A stretch of DNA of 22,877 bases from assembly GCA_014860845.1 (NCBI GenBank), contig JACZIY010000315.1:1-22877 (forward strand), given 5' to 3'. How positions within the stretch are numbered: the first letter of the stretch is position 1; each line of letters opens with the position of its first letter. Below are positions 1 through 8,052 of this stretch, piece by piece. The notes under the pieces were generated by a model that was given only the letters and a program-made list of their open reading frames with translations, was not told where the DNA came from and ran no database searches. A program made the position numbers and the translations under genes. This DNA is from Anaerolineaceae bacterium. Lineage in GTDB: Bacteria > Chloroflexota > Anaerolineae > Anaerolineales > Anaerolineaceae.

Positions 1-888
1 GCTGGCACCTTTGGCGGAATCAACCTGGAGGATATCAAATCTCCAGAGTGCTTCTATATTGAAAAAAAACTCCAATCCATGCTTGATATTCCTGTTTTCC
101 ACGATGACCAACATGGGACTGCAATTATCCTGGGTGCTGCCGTGATTAACGCGCTTGAAATTGCAGAAAAGAATATTAATGAAGTCAAGATTGTTTTTTC
201 CGGGGCAGGTGCAGCTGCTATTGCCTCTGCCAACCACCTGGTAAAATTGGGTGTGCCAGTCAATCATATTTGGTTTTGCGATCTACACGGTCTAGTCTAC
301 AATGGGAGAAGAGAAGAAATGTTCCCGGAAAAAGAGGGATTTGCCCATGGATATGAACCGAAAACATTGGCAGAAACCCTGGTAGGAGCTGATATATTTA
401 TAGGCTTATCCGTGGGCAACATTGTAACAGTGGATATGCTCGCAGGTATGCGCGAAAAGCCGATCATTTTTGCCATGGCGAATCCCTATCCGGAAATTGA
501 TATCGATCTGGCAAAAGCTGCACGTCCTGATTCAATCGTTGGTACAGGTCGGTCAGATTATCCTAATCAGATTAATAATCTGCTTGGATTTCCCTACATT
601 TTTCGAGGCGCGCTCGACGTGAGAGCGAAAGCCATCAATGATGAAATGAAAATTGCAGCCACAATGGCCCTCGCTGCTTTAGCAAAAGAACCTGTACCTG
701 TCGAAGTTTTAAACGCATATGAAATAAATAATCTCGAATTTGGACCCGAATACATTGTTCCCAAACCATTGGATAAGAGAGTCTGTTCTTGGGTCGCATC
801 AGCCGTTGCCAAAGCTGCCATTGATAGTGGAGTAGCCCGGATCAGCTTAAATCTGGATGAATACAGAAAAAAACTTTCTAGTTATTAA
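1..888 (+). CDS. NAD(P)-dependent malic enzyme, C-terminal part (5' end outside window)
   Basis: Oxidatively decarboxylates malate to pyruvate in the cytoplasm. The reading frame is open from base 1, so the start lies upstream; 295 residues are visible. The segment begins in the malic-enzyme catalytic domain (GTFGGINLEDI, then PVFHDDQHGTA, the family's metal/substrate signature). It continues into the NAD-binding domain with a glycine-rich turn (VFSGAGAAAIA) and the later family motif FAMANPYPEI. The internal ATG at 79 is not a real start because homology continues upstream of it. It ends 26 bases before the fumarase alpha start and is probably co-transcribed with the two fumarase genes as a C4-dicarboxylate module. 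Cofactor preference (NAD or NADP) cannot be read from the sequence with confidence. Confidence 0.93.
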   Translation, partial: AGTFGGINLEDIKSPECFYIEKKLQSMLDIPVFHDDQHGTAIILGAAVINALEIAEKNINEVKIVFSGAGAAAIASANHLVKLGVPVNHIWFCDLHGLVYNGRREEMFPEKEGFAHGYEPKTLAETLVGADIFIGLSVGNIVTVDMLAGMREKPIIFAMANPYPEIDIDLAKAARPDSIVGTGRSDYPNQINNLLGFPYIFRGALDVRAKAINDEMKIAATMALAALAKEPVPVEVLNAYEINNLEFGPEYIVPKPLDKRVCSWVASAVAKAAIDSGVARISLNLDEYRKKLSSY

Positions 889-914
889 ACATATTTTTGA
901 AAGGAGTATACATA

Positions 915-1787
915 ATGAGGGATCTTACACCAGAAATTCTTGAATTAATTCGGTTTACATCAACCAATTTACCCGAAATTGTAGAAAAAAGATTGCAGAA
1001 TGCTTATAAGAATGAAGAAGCAGGTTCCGCAGCCCAGGGTGCCTTGGAAACAATCCTAAAAAATATCGAAATGACCCGAAAGAATTCCACGCCAATTTGC
1101 CAGGACACCGGCACACCGATTTTCTTTGTCCAGCACTCTGCAGAAATTGATACAGGGGAATTAACCAAACAGATCCGTTCTGCAGTCGCGTTAGCGACAA
1201 AAAATACTTATTTACGGCCAAACGCAGTAGACTCATTGACCGGAAAGAATACTGGGAACAATCTCGGAGACGAGTATTTCCCAACAATTCACTACACCCC
1301 GGCAGAAGAAGGCTTTCTTATTATTGATCTCATCTTAAAAGGTGGGGGATGTGAAAATGTGGGGGCACAATATTCACTACCGAATAATCGCTTATCTGCT
1401 GGCAGGGATCTGGATGGTGTTCGGAAAGTGGTTCTGGATGCTGTGCAAACAGCACAAGGAGAAGGATGCTCACCAGGTTTTCTAGGTGTCGCTATTGGTG
1501 GTGATCGCGGAACCTCCTATACTGCATCGAAAGAAGTACTATTAAGAGGTCTTGACGATGAAAACACTGACGAAGATCTAAAATATCTTGAGACTAGAAT
1601 TACGCAAGAAGCCAACCAAATGGGGATTGGTCCAATGGGGTTTGGTGGAAATGCAACTGTCTTAGGAACAAAGATCACTTCAACACATCGACTTCCAGCA
1701 TCATTCTTTGTGACGATTTCATATATGTGCTGGGCATATCGAAGACGAAGAATGATTCTTGTTGACAACAAAGTAACCTACGAATAA
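915..1787 (+). CDS. Class I fumarate hydratase, alpha subunit (4Fe-4S)
   Basis: With the next gene it forms the two-subunit, oxygen-sensitive [4Fe-4S] hydro-lyase that interconverts fumarate and malate. The 290-residue length fits the alpha-subunit family. Probable cluster cysteines are C62 (in ICQDTGTP), C185 (in GEGCSPGFLG) and C272 (in SYMCWAYRR). The GGDRG and GFGGNATVLG motifs are typical. The start is the ATG at 915, with AAGGAG at 901-906 eight bases upstream; a TTG at 897 in the same frame is less likely because it precedes the ribosome-binding site. An extra cysteine, C146, occurs in KGGGCEN, where I recall serine in many relatives. L-tartrate dehydratase is a close alternative, but the malic enzyme neighbour favours fumarase. 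Confidence 0.9.
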   Translation: MRDLTPEILELIRFTSTNLPEIVEKRLQNAYKNEEAGSAAQGALETILKNIEMTRKNSTPICQDTGTPIFFVQHSAEIDTGELTKQIRSAVALATKNTYLRPNAVDSLTGKNTGNNLGDEYFPTIHYTPAEEGFLIIDLILKGGGCENVGAQYSLPNNRLSAGRDLDGVRKVVLDAVQTAQGEGCSPGFLGVAIGGDRGTSYTASKEVLLRGLDDENTDEDLKYLETRITQEANQMGIGPMGFGGNATVLGTKITSTHRLPASFFVTISYMCWAYRRRRMILVDNKVTYE

Positions 1788-1800
1788 TCTGGAGGTAATA

Positions 1801-2421
1801 ATGAAAATCGAACTGACAACACCCATTTCAGATCATGATATAAAGAAACTTTCTGTTGGTGATACCGTCTTACTCTCAGGAGTGATGATCACCGGAAGAG
1901 ATGCTGCCCATAAATGGATTGCAGATAACTTTATCCATCCTACCAAAGAACCCTCAAAAGAAGATCAAAAAATATTTGCAGAAATCAAGCCGATTTTGGA
2001 TGGTGGCTTGATTTATCATTGTGGACCGGTGGTCGCTGGTTTGGAGACAAAAGAATACAGGTTCGTTGCCGCAGGACCAACTACCAGTATCAGGGAAGAA
2101 CCCTATCAGGCAGATGTGATGCGCCTTTTCAATCTTAAAGGAGTTATCGGGAAGGGAGGTATGGCCGGTAAAACCCTAAAGGCATGCCAGGAAGTACCAG
2201 CGGTTTATTTTCACGCAATTGGAGGAGCTGCAGCATTTATTGCTGAAAGGATAACAGAAGTTATTGGTGTCTACAAACTTGATTTTGGTGTACCTGAAGC
2301 CTTGTGGGTTATCAGGGCGGATAAATTTCCGGTTGTTGTTACGATGGATTCTCATGGTATCAGCCTGCACGATACTGTCAGAGAAAAATCGAAGAAAATA
2401 TTTGAGCAACTAATTTCTTAA
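1801..2421 (+). CDS. Class I fumarate hydratase, beta subunit
   Basis: This is the 206-residue C-terminal-type subunit of the iron-sulfur fumarase. It completes the active site with the alpha subunit. Recognisable features are the early GDTVLLSGVMITGRDAAHKW segment, YHCGPVV, AAGPTTSIRE, the GKGGM turn and the C-terminal DSHGISLH. It begins 13 bases after the alpha-subunit stop, with a GGAGG ribosome-binding site just before the ATG, so the two subunits should be co-translated. A tartrate dehydratase beta subunit would look similar; the malic enzyme upstream makes fumarase the better reading. Confidence 0.9.
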   Translation: MKIELTTPISDHDIKKLSVGDTVLLSGVMITGRDAAHKWIADNFIHPTKEPSKEDQKIFAEIKPILDGGLIYHCGPVVAGLETKEYRFVAAGPTTSIREEPYQADVMRLFNLKGVIGKGGMAGKTLKACQEVPAVYFHAIGGAAAFIAERITEVIGVYKLDFGVPEALWVIRADKFPVVVTMDSHGISLHDTVREKSKKIFEQLIS

Positions 2422-2432
2422 AGTTAAGGTCA

Positions 2433-2474
2433 TTAAAAAGAAAACCTGATTTTCGTTTCTCTTTTAATTTTTTT
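2433..2474 (+). terminator. Probable intrinsic terminator after the fumarase operon
   Basis: Arms TTAAAAAGAAAAC (2433-2445) and GTTTCTCTTTTAA (2455-2467) pair at 10 of 13 positions around a 9-base loop and are followed by seven T (2468-2474). The stem is AT-rich, hence weak. Its place between the convergent fumarase and IclR genes supports a terminator role. Confidence 0.4.
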
Positions 2475-2487
2475 ACCTGTCAGTATT

Positions 2488-3246
2488 CTATTTTTTGTAC
2501 AAAATTTCTTTGGAAATCTCCTTCGCAATCGCTGCCACAGTGGGACCGATTTCCATCATTCTCTCAACAGGCAATCGATAGGTAGGACCCGCCACAGCAA
2601 TAGATGCTAATGGCCGATTCTTTTTGTCCAGAATAGGCGCTGCAACAGCATTAATACCTTCTTCGTATTCCTCTTCGGAATAAGCAAAACCGCGTTCGCG
2701 AACCAGATTCAAGATATGCACCATTGTTTCCCTGGTACTGATCGTCGAAGAAGTATATTTACGAAAACCCTCTTCAAGAATTATTTGAACAACATCTTCG
2801 GGTGAGTATGCCATCACCACCTTGCCTGAGGCAGTACAGAATGCCGGAAGTCGTTGCCCTGGTTTTGCTGCCAATTTAACCTTCTGAGGACTTTCGAGAA
2901 CTGCAATGTAAACCATATCCCTATCATCAAGAATAGAAAGAGTGATTGTTTCGAGATGCATATCATTCAACCGCTGCATATATGGTGCAGCAATTTCATG
3001 CAGATCATTTTTCTCAAGTGCGAGAAAAGCCAATTGAATCAGTCGATTTCCGGGGCTATAAAGCCCGGTGGTTACATCCCGCTCAACAAACCTTTTTGCT
3101 TGCAGCGTCGCAAGCAGCCTATGAACGGTGCTTTTATTTATACCGATCATCTCAGAAATTTGTGTCATACTCAGTTCCGGAGTTTCGGATGAAAAACACA
3201 ATAATACTTCCAATGCTCTCTCAACAGCTCTGATAGATTCGCTCAA
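2488..3246 (-). CDS. IclR-family transcriptional regulator
   Basis: A 252-residue regulator with an N-terminal winged HTH (about residues 5-65: SIRAVERALEVL, then LSMTQISEMIGINKSTVHRLLATL) and a C-terminal IclR effector domain (about 75-250, including LPAFCTASGKVVMAY and GINAVAAPILD). IclR proteins commonly control catabolic operons for aromatic acids, glyoxylate or sugar derivatives. The start is a TTG at 3246, supported by AAGGA eight bases upstream and by the SIRAVERAL block at the usual distance from the N-terminus. It converges on the fumarase genes, so it is not in their operon. Its target is unknown; a palindrome over its own promoter suggests autoregulation. Confidence 0.92.
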   Translation of the reverse strand: MSESIRAVERALEVLLCFSSETPELSMTQISEMIGINKSTVHRLLATLQAKRFVERDVTTGLYSPGNRLIQLAFLALEKNDLHEIAAPYMQRLNDMHLETITLSILDDRDMVYIAVLESPQKVKLAAKPGQRLPAFCTASGKVVMAYSPEDVVQIILEEGFRKYTSSTISTRETMVHILNLVRERGFAYSEEEYEEGINAVAAPILDKKNRPLASIAVAGPTYRLPVERMMEIGPTVAAIAKEISKEILYKK

Positions 3247-3300
3247 TTTTTTTTCCTTAATAAAATCGGAAGGTATTAAAAAGATCTATTTTTAGTATAC

Positions 3301-3334
3301 TATATAAGAAATCATCTACCTTGTTTCAAGGCAG
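3301..3334 (-). promoter_or_regulatory. Probable IclR-gene promoter with overlapping operator
   Basis: Reading the minus strand, TTGAAA (3329-3324) and TATATA (3306-3301) are separated by 17 bases, a plausible sigma70-type promoter 55 bases upstream of the IclR start. An imperfect palindrome, CTACCTTG-TTT-CAAGGCAG (3316-3334; one mismatched pair in eight), sits on the -35 element, where a bound repressor would block polymerase. Binding by IclR is inferred. Confidence 0.45.
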
Positions 3335-3554
3335 AGCAAAATTGATTGTTTTAAATTCTAGACCAGGTTGCTCGGATAGACAACTACATTTTATTTAACA
3401 AATCATAGAACTTGTTTTGAACTGAAAGCGGAAAACCTTAAGCAATGAAAAAGATTAAATGCATAAATGCGTAATCGGGATAACAAACAGCAATGTGGAA
3501 ATCCTTCTGACAGACAGAACATTTCTGAGTTCAATATAAATTACAGGTCAGACA
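3335..3554. other. Intergenic, no gene seen
   Basis: With the IclR promoter this makes a 308-base interval without a gene. It is AT-rich, and I see no convincing ORF, RNA gene or terminator. A short inverted repeat CAGAA-CAT-TTCTG lies near 3523, too small to interpret. Confidence 0.5.
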
Positions 3555-4457
3555 TTATTTCAAGTGCTTTTTTAAAAACGAGAATACCCTATCCATATTT
3601 TCATCTGTTTCGAACAACAAATCAGCATGCCCGGCTCCTTCGATGATATCGAATTCGAACCGGTCAGGGTTGACATATTTTTCCAATTTTTCAACGAAGA
3701 TCATAGATTGTTGCACCGGGACCAATTCATCCAGCCGTCCATGCTGGATTAATAACGGAGGCATATGTCCATTGACGTAGGTCATTGGGTTGGCGAGTTC
3801 AACTTTTAGTGGTATCTCTGAAATTTTGGCACCTAAATATCTGGATTCGGGCGAATCGGCTTCACCATGATCCGTGAGGCCAAACCCATTTTCTCTGGCT
3901 TGCTCATCCATCTTGAGAAAATCAGTTGGACCAAACCAATCTACAGCTGCCTGAACATTACATGGGTAATCCGGATTACCTAGACTAAGATCCTCAAACT
4001 CTGCTACGCGATCTGTGAGACAGATCATGGTTGCATAGTTGGCACCCGAGGAACAACCCCATACAGCAATCCGATCTCCATCAAGTTGGTATTTTTTGAA
4101 ATTCGCCCTTACCCATCGAATAGCTGCCTTTACATCCTGTATCCCAGCTGGAAATTTGGCTTCACCACTCAAACGATAATTCACACTAACCAATGCGAAT
4201 CCACGTTTTAAGCACTTGAGGATATTTAATACAAAAATATCGCGTTTATCTCCGATGGAAAATGCCCCACCATGAAGATATAAAATGACCGGAAAAGGTC
4301 CATCACCTTCAGTTGGCAAATAAATATCCAGGTTTTGGGATGGTGAAAGGTCGGCGTATGCCAAATCCAGCCGTTTGCGTTTGATGTGAGATACATCGGC
4401 TAACGGGATGAAGTCTTCATATATTCGTGTCGTTTGTTCTGGTTGATTCATCCGCAT
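3555..4457 (-). CDS. Alpha/beta hydrolase, acetyl/feruloyl esterase-like (copy 1)
   Basis: A 300-residue serine hydrolase of the alpha/beta-hydrolase-3 / BD-FAE type; such enzymes cleave short acyl or aromatic esters. The oxyanion motif HGG is at 62-64, the nucleophile elbow GCSSG at 134-138 (Ser136), and the probable triad partners are Asp243 (GRLDELVP) and His277 (GAGHADL). No signal peptide is seen, so it is probably cytoplasmic. It starts 16 bases downstream of a closely similar hydrolase; both share the DWFGPT.FLKMDEQ block, pointing to tandem duplication. It lies downstream of a sugar-type ABC importer, suggesting it acts on an imported ester. The substrate cannot be read from sequence. 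Confidence 0.87.
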   Translation of the reverse strand: MRMNQPEQTTRIYEDFIPLADVSHIKRKRLDLAYADLSPSQNLDIYLPTEGDGPFPVILYLHGGAFSIGDKRDIFVLNILKCLKRGFALVSVNYRLSGEAKFPAGIQDVKAAIRWVRANFKKYQLDGDRIAVWGCSSGANYATMICLTDRVAEFEDLSLGNPDYPCNVQAAVDWFGPTDFLKMDEQARENGFGLTDHGEADSPESRYLGAKISEIPLKVELANPMTYVNGHMPPLLIQHGRLDELVPVQQSMIFVEKLEKYVNPDRFEFDIIEGAGHADLLFETDENMDRVFSFLKKHLK

Positions 4458-4473
4458 AATACCTTATTACCAG

Positions 4474-5415
4474 TCATTTCAGATGCTGATCAATGAAATC
4501 TAGCACTCTTTTGATATTCAAAGGGGACCCCAATCGATGATCACCATGTTCAAATCCCTCAAATAATTCAAGGACAACCCTTTCTTCTCCACTTACCCCT
4601 TTTAAATTCTCAGCCAAACCGATGGATTGCTGAACCGGTACGGTAAAATCAGCAACCCCGTGCTGGATTAAGAAAGGTGCAGCATTCTTTCGGATATAAG
4701 TCTCCGGGTTAGCTGCTTTGACTCGATCAGGGAAATCGGTTATTTTACCACCTAACAACAATGATTCTGGGGAGTTCTCACCGTTGTGTTCGGTCCCTGG
4801 TAAAGGAGTCAAACCACTGTCGGATAACTGCTCATCCATTTTTAGAAAATTAGTTGGCCCAAACCAATCAACCACTGCCTGGACCCCGCTTGGTTGATCT
4901 GGGTTACCCAAATCAAGGTCTTCCAACTCCGGGATTCCTTCAGTTACACCCAGCATGGCGGACAAATAACCTCCTGCTGAACCTCCCCATGCTGCTATCC
5001 GATCAGGATCAAGAGAATACCACTTTGCATTTCCTCGCACCCAACGCACTGCAGCTTTTGCATCCTGCACCAAAGCCGGGAAAGTGGCTTCCCAACTCAA
5101 TCGATAATTTACGGCTATTACTGCATAACCTCGCTTAAGACCCTCAAGCATGGGTTGTAATTGCCGATCCGCTTTATCACAACCCATGAAAGCACCACCA
5201 TGAAAAGATAAGATGACAGGATACAGTCCTTCTCCTTTTTCAGGCAAATATATATTTAAGGTGTGAGAGATTGAGCGTTTGGCAAAAGGGGTATAGGGAA
5301 TATCCAGATGTTGCCTATAAATATGATGGGTGTATGCCGGAAGTGGTTGCATCGCAACCGCATAATGTGTATCCGGATCAAATCGTTTTGATATAGATTG
5401 AAAATTGATAGCCAT
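4474..5415 (-). CDS. Alpha/beta hydrolase, acetyl/feruloyl esterase-like (copy 2)
   Basis: A 313-residue paralogue of the following gene with the same fold. HGG is at 72-74, the nucleophile motif GGSAG at 144-148 (Ser146), with Asp256 (HGVADFTVP) and His290 (EGFEHGD) as probable triad partners. Its GGSAGG elbow is the more canonical of the two copies. It has an N-terminal extension of about 10 residues relative to copy 1 and no signal peptide. It follows the ABC permease after a 62-base gap, so it may be the fourth gene of the importer operon. Separate retention of both copies suggests different ester specificities, which is inference. Confidence 0.87.
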   Translation of the reverse strand: MAINFQSISKRFDPDTHYAVAMQPLPAYTHHIYRQHLDIPYTPFAKRSISHTLNIYLPEKGEGLYPVILSFHGGAFMGCDKADRQLQPMLEGLKRGYAVIAVNYRLSWEATFPALVQDAKAAVRWVRGNAKWYSLDPDRIAAWGGSAGGYLSAMLGVTEGIPELEDLDLGNPDQPSGVQAVVDWFGPTNFLKMDEQLSDSGLTPLPGTEHNGENSPESLLLGGKITDFPDRVKAANPETYIRKNAAPFLIQHGVADFTVPVQQSIGLAENLKGVSGEERVVLELFEGFEHGDHRLGSPLNIKRVLDFIDQHLK

Positions 5416-5477
5416 GTCTCGATTCTCTGATTGATTTCTTTGTGAATATATTAATTTAGATCAAAAACAACCATTGT

Positions 5478-6479
5478 CTATGCTTCCACACTTTTTACTG
5501 TAGCTTTTGATTTAGCGCTTTTCTGGTAAACGTCAAAAGCCACCGCAGCGAGTAGTACAGCTCCTTTGACTACATTTTGAGAGAAATCAGGGAAAGTGGC
5601 AAGCTGCATGGCGTTGTTCAATACCCCGATAATTAAAATACCGGTCATCAAACCAAAAATAGTGCCCTCACCACCTTTGAAACTGAACCCACCCAATAAC
5701 GCAGCTGTCAATGCATCAAATTCAACACCTTGTCCGGTGAAGACTTGCCCGGCAAAAACCCGTGAAAGTAACAACACTGAGGTGATTCCTGATACAAAAC
5801 CACAGATCGTGAACAAGAGTATTTTCATTCTTTTAATGTTCACACCAGCAAGACGTGCCGCTTCTTCGTTGCCACCTAAAGCAAATATATAGCGACCGAA
5901 GTATGTTTTGGTCAGAATAAATGATCCGATCAAGGCTATTATGATCATAATGATAATCGGTACTGGGATCGGACCGATATAACCCTGACCAAACCATCGG
6001 AAAGCATCGGGAAAGCCCATGATATTCCTCGATTGGGCAAAAATGTATCCCAAACCCTTAAAAATCGAAGCTGTGCCCAGGGTGATAATGAGTGAATGAA
6101 CATTCAGTGTAACAGAGAGGATACCATTAATCAGACCCAGTGTTGTTCCAAGCAGTAGGGTCAGCGGAATGGCAATACCCATAGGAACATTCCAATAAGC
6201 CATCATAATAGATAAAACGACATTGGTCATCACAATCTGGGAGCCAATGGAAAGATCAATGCCGCCAGAGATCATCACAAAACCAACACCCACCGCGCTG
6301 ATAGCGGCGAAAGATACCTGCCGTATTAGGATGATAAGATTACGTGAGGTCATGAAATTGGGAGAGATGATGGTGAATAATATCACCAGACCAATCAGGA
6401 TCATCTGCGGTGCGTATTTCTGCAACTCTGTGCCAGTTCTTATCCTCAGATTCGAGAAGTTTGAGGTTGTATTCGTCAT
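5478..6479 (-). CDS. Ribose/monosaccharide-type ABC importer, permease
   Basis: A 333-residue inner-membrane permease of the RbsC/XylH family (CUT2 class). It has about eight to ten hydrophobic helices, the conserved GGIDLSIGS region near residue 75 and the EAA-like ALGGNEEAARLAGVNI segment that contacts the ATPase. The start ATG at 6479 has AAGGAG eight bases upstream. It lies 12 bases after the ATPase gene and receives substrate from the lipoprotein two genes upstream. CUT2 importers carry pentoses, hexoses, AI-2 or other polyols; which one is not evident. Confidence 0.93.
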   Translation of the reverse strand: MTNTTSNFSNLRIRTGTELQKYAPQMILIGLVILFTIISPNFMTSRNLIILIRQVSFAAISAVGVGFVMISGGIDLSIGSQIVMTNVVLSIMMAYWNVPMGIAIPLTLLLGTTLGLINGILSVTLNVHSLIITLGTASIFKGLGYIFAQSRNIMGFPDAFRWFGQGYIGPIPVPIIIMIIIALIGSFILTKTYFGRYIFALGGNEEAARLAGVNIKRMKILLFTICGFVSGITSVLLLSRVFAGQVFTGQGVEFDALTAALLGGFSFKGGEGTIFGLMTGILIIGVLNNAMQLATFPDFSQNVVKGAVLLAAVAFDVYQKSAKSKATVKSVEA

Positions 6480-6491
6480 AAAGAGGTCTCC

Positions 6492-7979
6492 TTAATGTAT
6501 ACCCGACGCGAGATCGAGAATATAGTCTTGGCTGAATTGTTCTTTCTGTACTTCACCGGTCAGCTTGCCTTCGCTCAGCACGATAATCCGGTCTGACATC
6601 CCCAATAATTCTTCCATGTCGGAAGAGATCATCAGGATGGCATTGCCATGATCAGCTAACTCGCACATCAGTTGGTAAATCTCCTGTTTTGCCCCTACAT
6701 CAATACCACGCGTAGGTTCATCAAAGATGAGAATATCGGATTCAGCAGCCAGGGATTTTGCCAAAACAACTTTTTGCTGGTTACCACCGCTCAGGTTTAT
6801 GACGCGTTGCTCCATACTGGGTGTTTTAATATTAATCCGATCACGGTAATGCTCGGTAATATTCTTTTCGGTTTTGGTATCTACCACCCCATTTTTGGAT
6901 AGTTTGCGGACAATCGGGAAACTGATATTCCAACCGACTCCCATCTCCAAAAAGAGACCTTTGTTTTTGCGGTCTTCGGTCAGTAGACCAAGACCCTGCT
7001 GGATAGCATCGTGTGGTGAACGTAATCGAACTTTTTTTCCATCCACCCAGATTTCACCACTTTCGATGGGGGCAGCACCGTAAAGCAACATGGCAAGTTC
7101 CGATCTGCCAGCCCCTACTAGACCGGAAATACCCAGGATTTCTCCTTTTCGCACCGTAAATGAAATATCGTAGTCACCATTCCCCGTCAGATTTTTAACT
7201 TCCAGCGCGATCTCACCCAGGGGGTGCATCCGTGGTGGATAAGTTTCAGTTAGTTGACGCCCAACCATTAAACTGATCAGTTCTTGGCGGTTGGTATCTT
7301 TGGTCAATTTGGTGGCTACGTATTCACCATCCCGCAAGACTGAAACCCGGTCTGAAATTCTAAAGACTTCTTCCAATCGGTGGGATATATAAATAACCGT
7401 GACTCCATTTTGTTTTAACTGATTCACAACCTCGAACATGTGCTCCACTTCCGAAACCGAAAGTGGGGCGCTGGGTTCGTCCATAATCAGGATTTTTACA
7501 TCTTTTGAGACCGCTTTGGCGATCTCGACAATTTGTTTTTGAGCAGGAGATAGCTCCCGCACCAAGATATTCGGATCGATATCGACATTGAATTGATCAA
7601 AAAGCTCCCTGGCCTTCCTTTTCATTGCCCGATAATCGACCAGGTACTTATCGCTCGGCTTTTCCCCCAGAAAAATATTCTCAGCAGCTGTCATGGTCGG
7701 CACCAGGTTGAATTCCTGGTAGATCACTTCAATTCCCAATCCCCTGGAGAGGTGCGGGGTCATCTGCTGATGATCTTCCCCCCCAACATGAATAATTCCA
7801 TCGTCTATATTAATTGCGCCTGCCACAGCTTTAATCAATGTGGACTTCCCGGCACCATTTTCTCCTAGTAAAGCATGGACCTCCCCCGCAATGAAGTCTA
7901 AAGAAACATTGTTCAGCGCAAGAACCCCAGGATATCTTTTGGTGATGTTTTTCAGTGATAATACGACCTTGGCATCCAT
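6492..7979 (-). CDS. Ribose/monosaccharide-type ABC importer, double ATPase
   Basis: A 495-residue fused ATPase of the RbsA/MglA/XylG family, with two nucleotide-binding halves. The N-terminal half has Walker A GENGAGKST, signature LSPAQKQ and Walker B ILIMDEPSAPL. The C-terminal half has the degenerate Walker A GLVGAGRSE usual for this family, signature LSGGNQQK and ILIFDEPTRGID. It powers the permease encoded next. AGGTGA lies close upstream of the ATG. A strong stem-loop separates it from the binding-protein gene, probably allowing lower expression than the binding protein. Confidence 0.94.
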   Translation of the reverse strand: MDAKVVLSLKNITKRYPGVLALNNVSLDFIAGEVHALLGENGAGKSTLIKAVAGAINIDDGIIHVGGEDHQQMTPHLSRGLGIEVIYQEFNLVPTMTAAENIFLGEKPSDKYLVDYRAMKRKARELFDQFNVDIDPNILVRELSPAQKQIVEIAKAVSKDVKILIMDEPSAPLSVSEVEHMFEVVNQLKQNGVTVIYISHRLEEVFRISDRVSVLRDGEYVATKLTKDTNRQELISLMVGRQLTETYPPRMHPLGEIALEVKNLTGNGDYDISFTVRKGEILGISGLVGAGRSELAMLLYGAAPIESGEIWVDGKKVRLRSPHDAIQQGLGLLTEDRKNKGLFLEMGVGWNISFPIVRKLSKNGVVDTKTEKNITEHYRDRINIKTPSMEQRVINLSGGNQQKVVLAKSLAAESDILIFDEPTRGIDVGAKQEIYQLMCELADHGNAILMISSDMEELLGMSDRIIVLSEGKLTGEVQKEQFSQDYILDLASGIH

Positions 7980-7996
7980 TCTTTTTCACCTATTTT

Positions 7997-8029
7997 TTAT
8001 AGTGAAGGGTCCCCCACCCTTCACTATAA
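7997..8029 (-). repeat. Strong intercistronic stem-loop after the binding-protein gene
   Basis: A perfect 14-bp inverted repeat (7997-8010 with 8016-8029; core AGTGAAGGGT/ACCCTTCACT) with a 5-base loop, in the 73 bases between binding protein and ATPase. In the operon's own (minus) direction it is followed by A-rich sequence, so it is not a classic terminator. It more likely stabilises the upstream message or attenuates read-through, as intercistronic hairpins do in malE-malF-type operons. On the plus strand seven T follow it, so it could terminate antisense transcription. Confidence 0.75.
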
Positions 8030-8052
8030 TTTTTTTACAGATATACCACTTA

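Noticed and set aside
7997..8036. Rho-independent terminator ending the importer operon after the binding protein
   Set aside because: The T-run is on the plus strand; in the operon direction A-rich sequence follows the hairpin.
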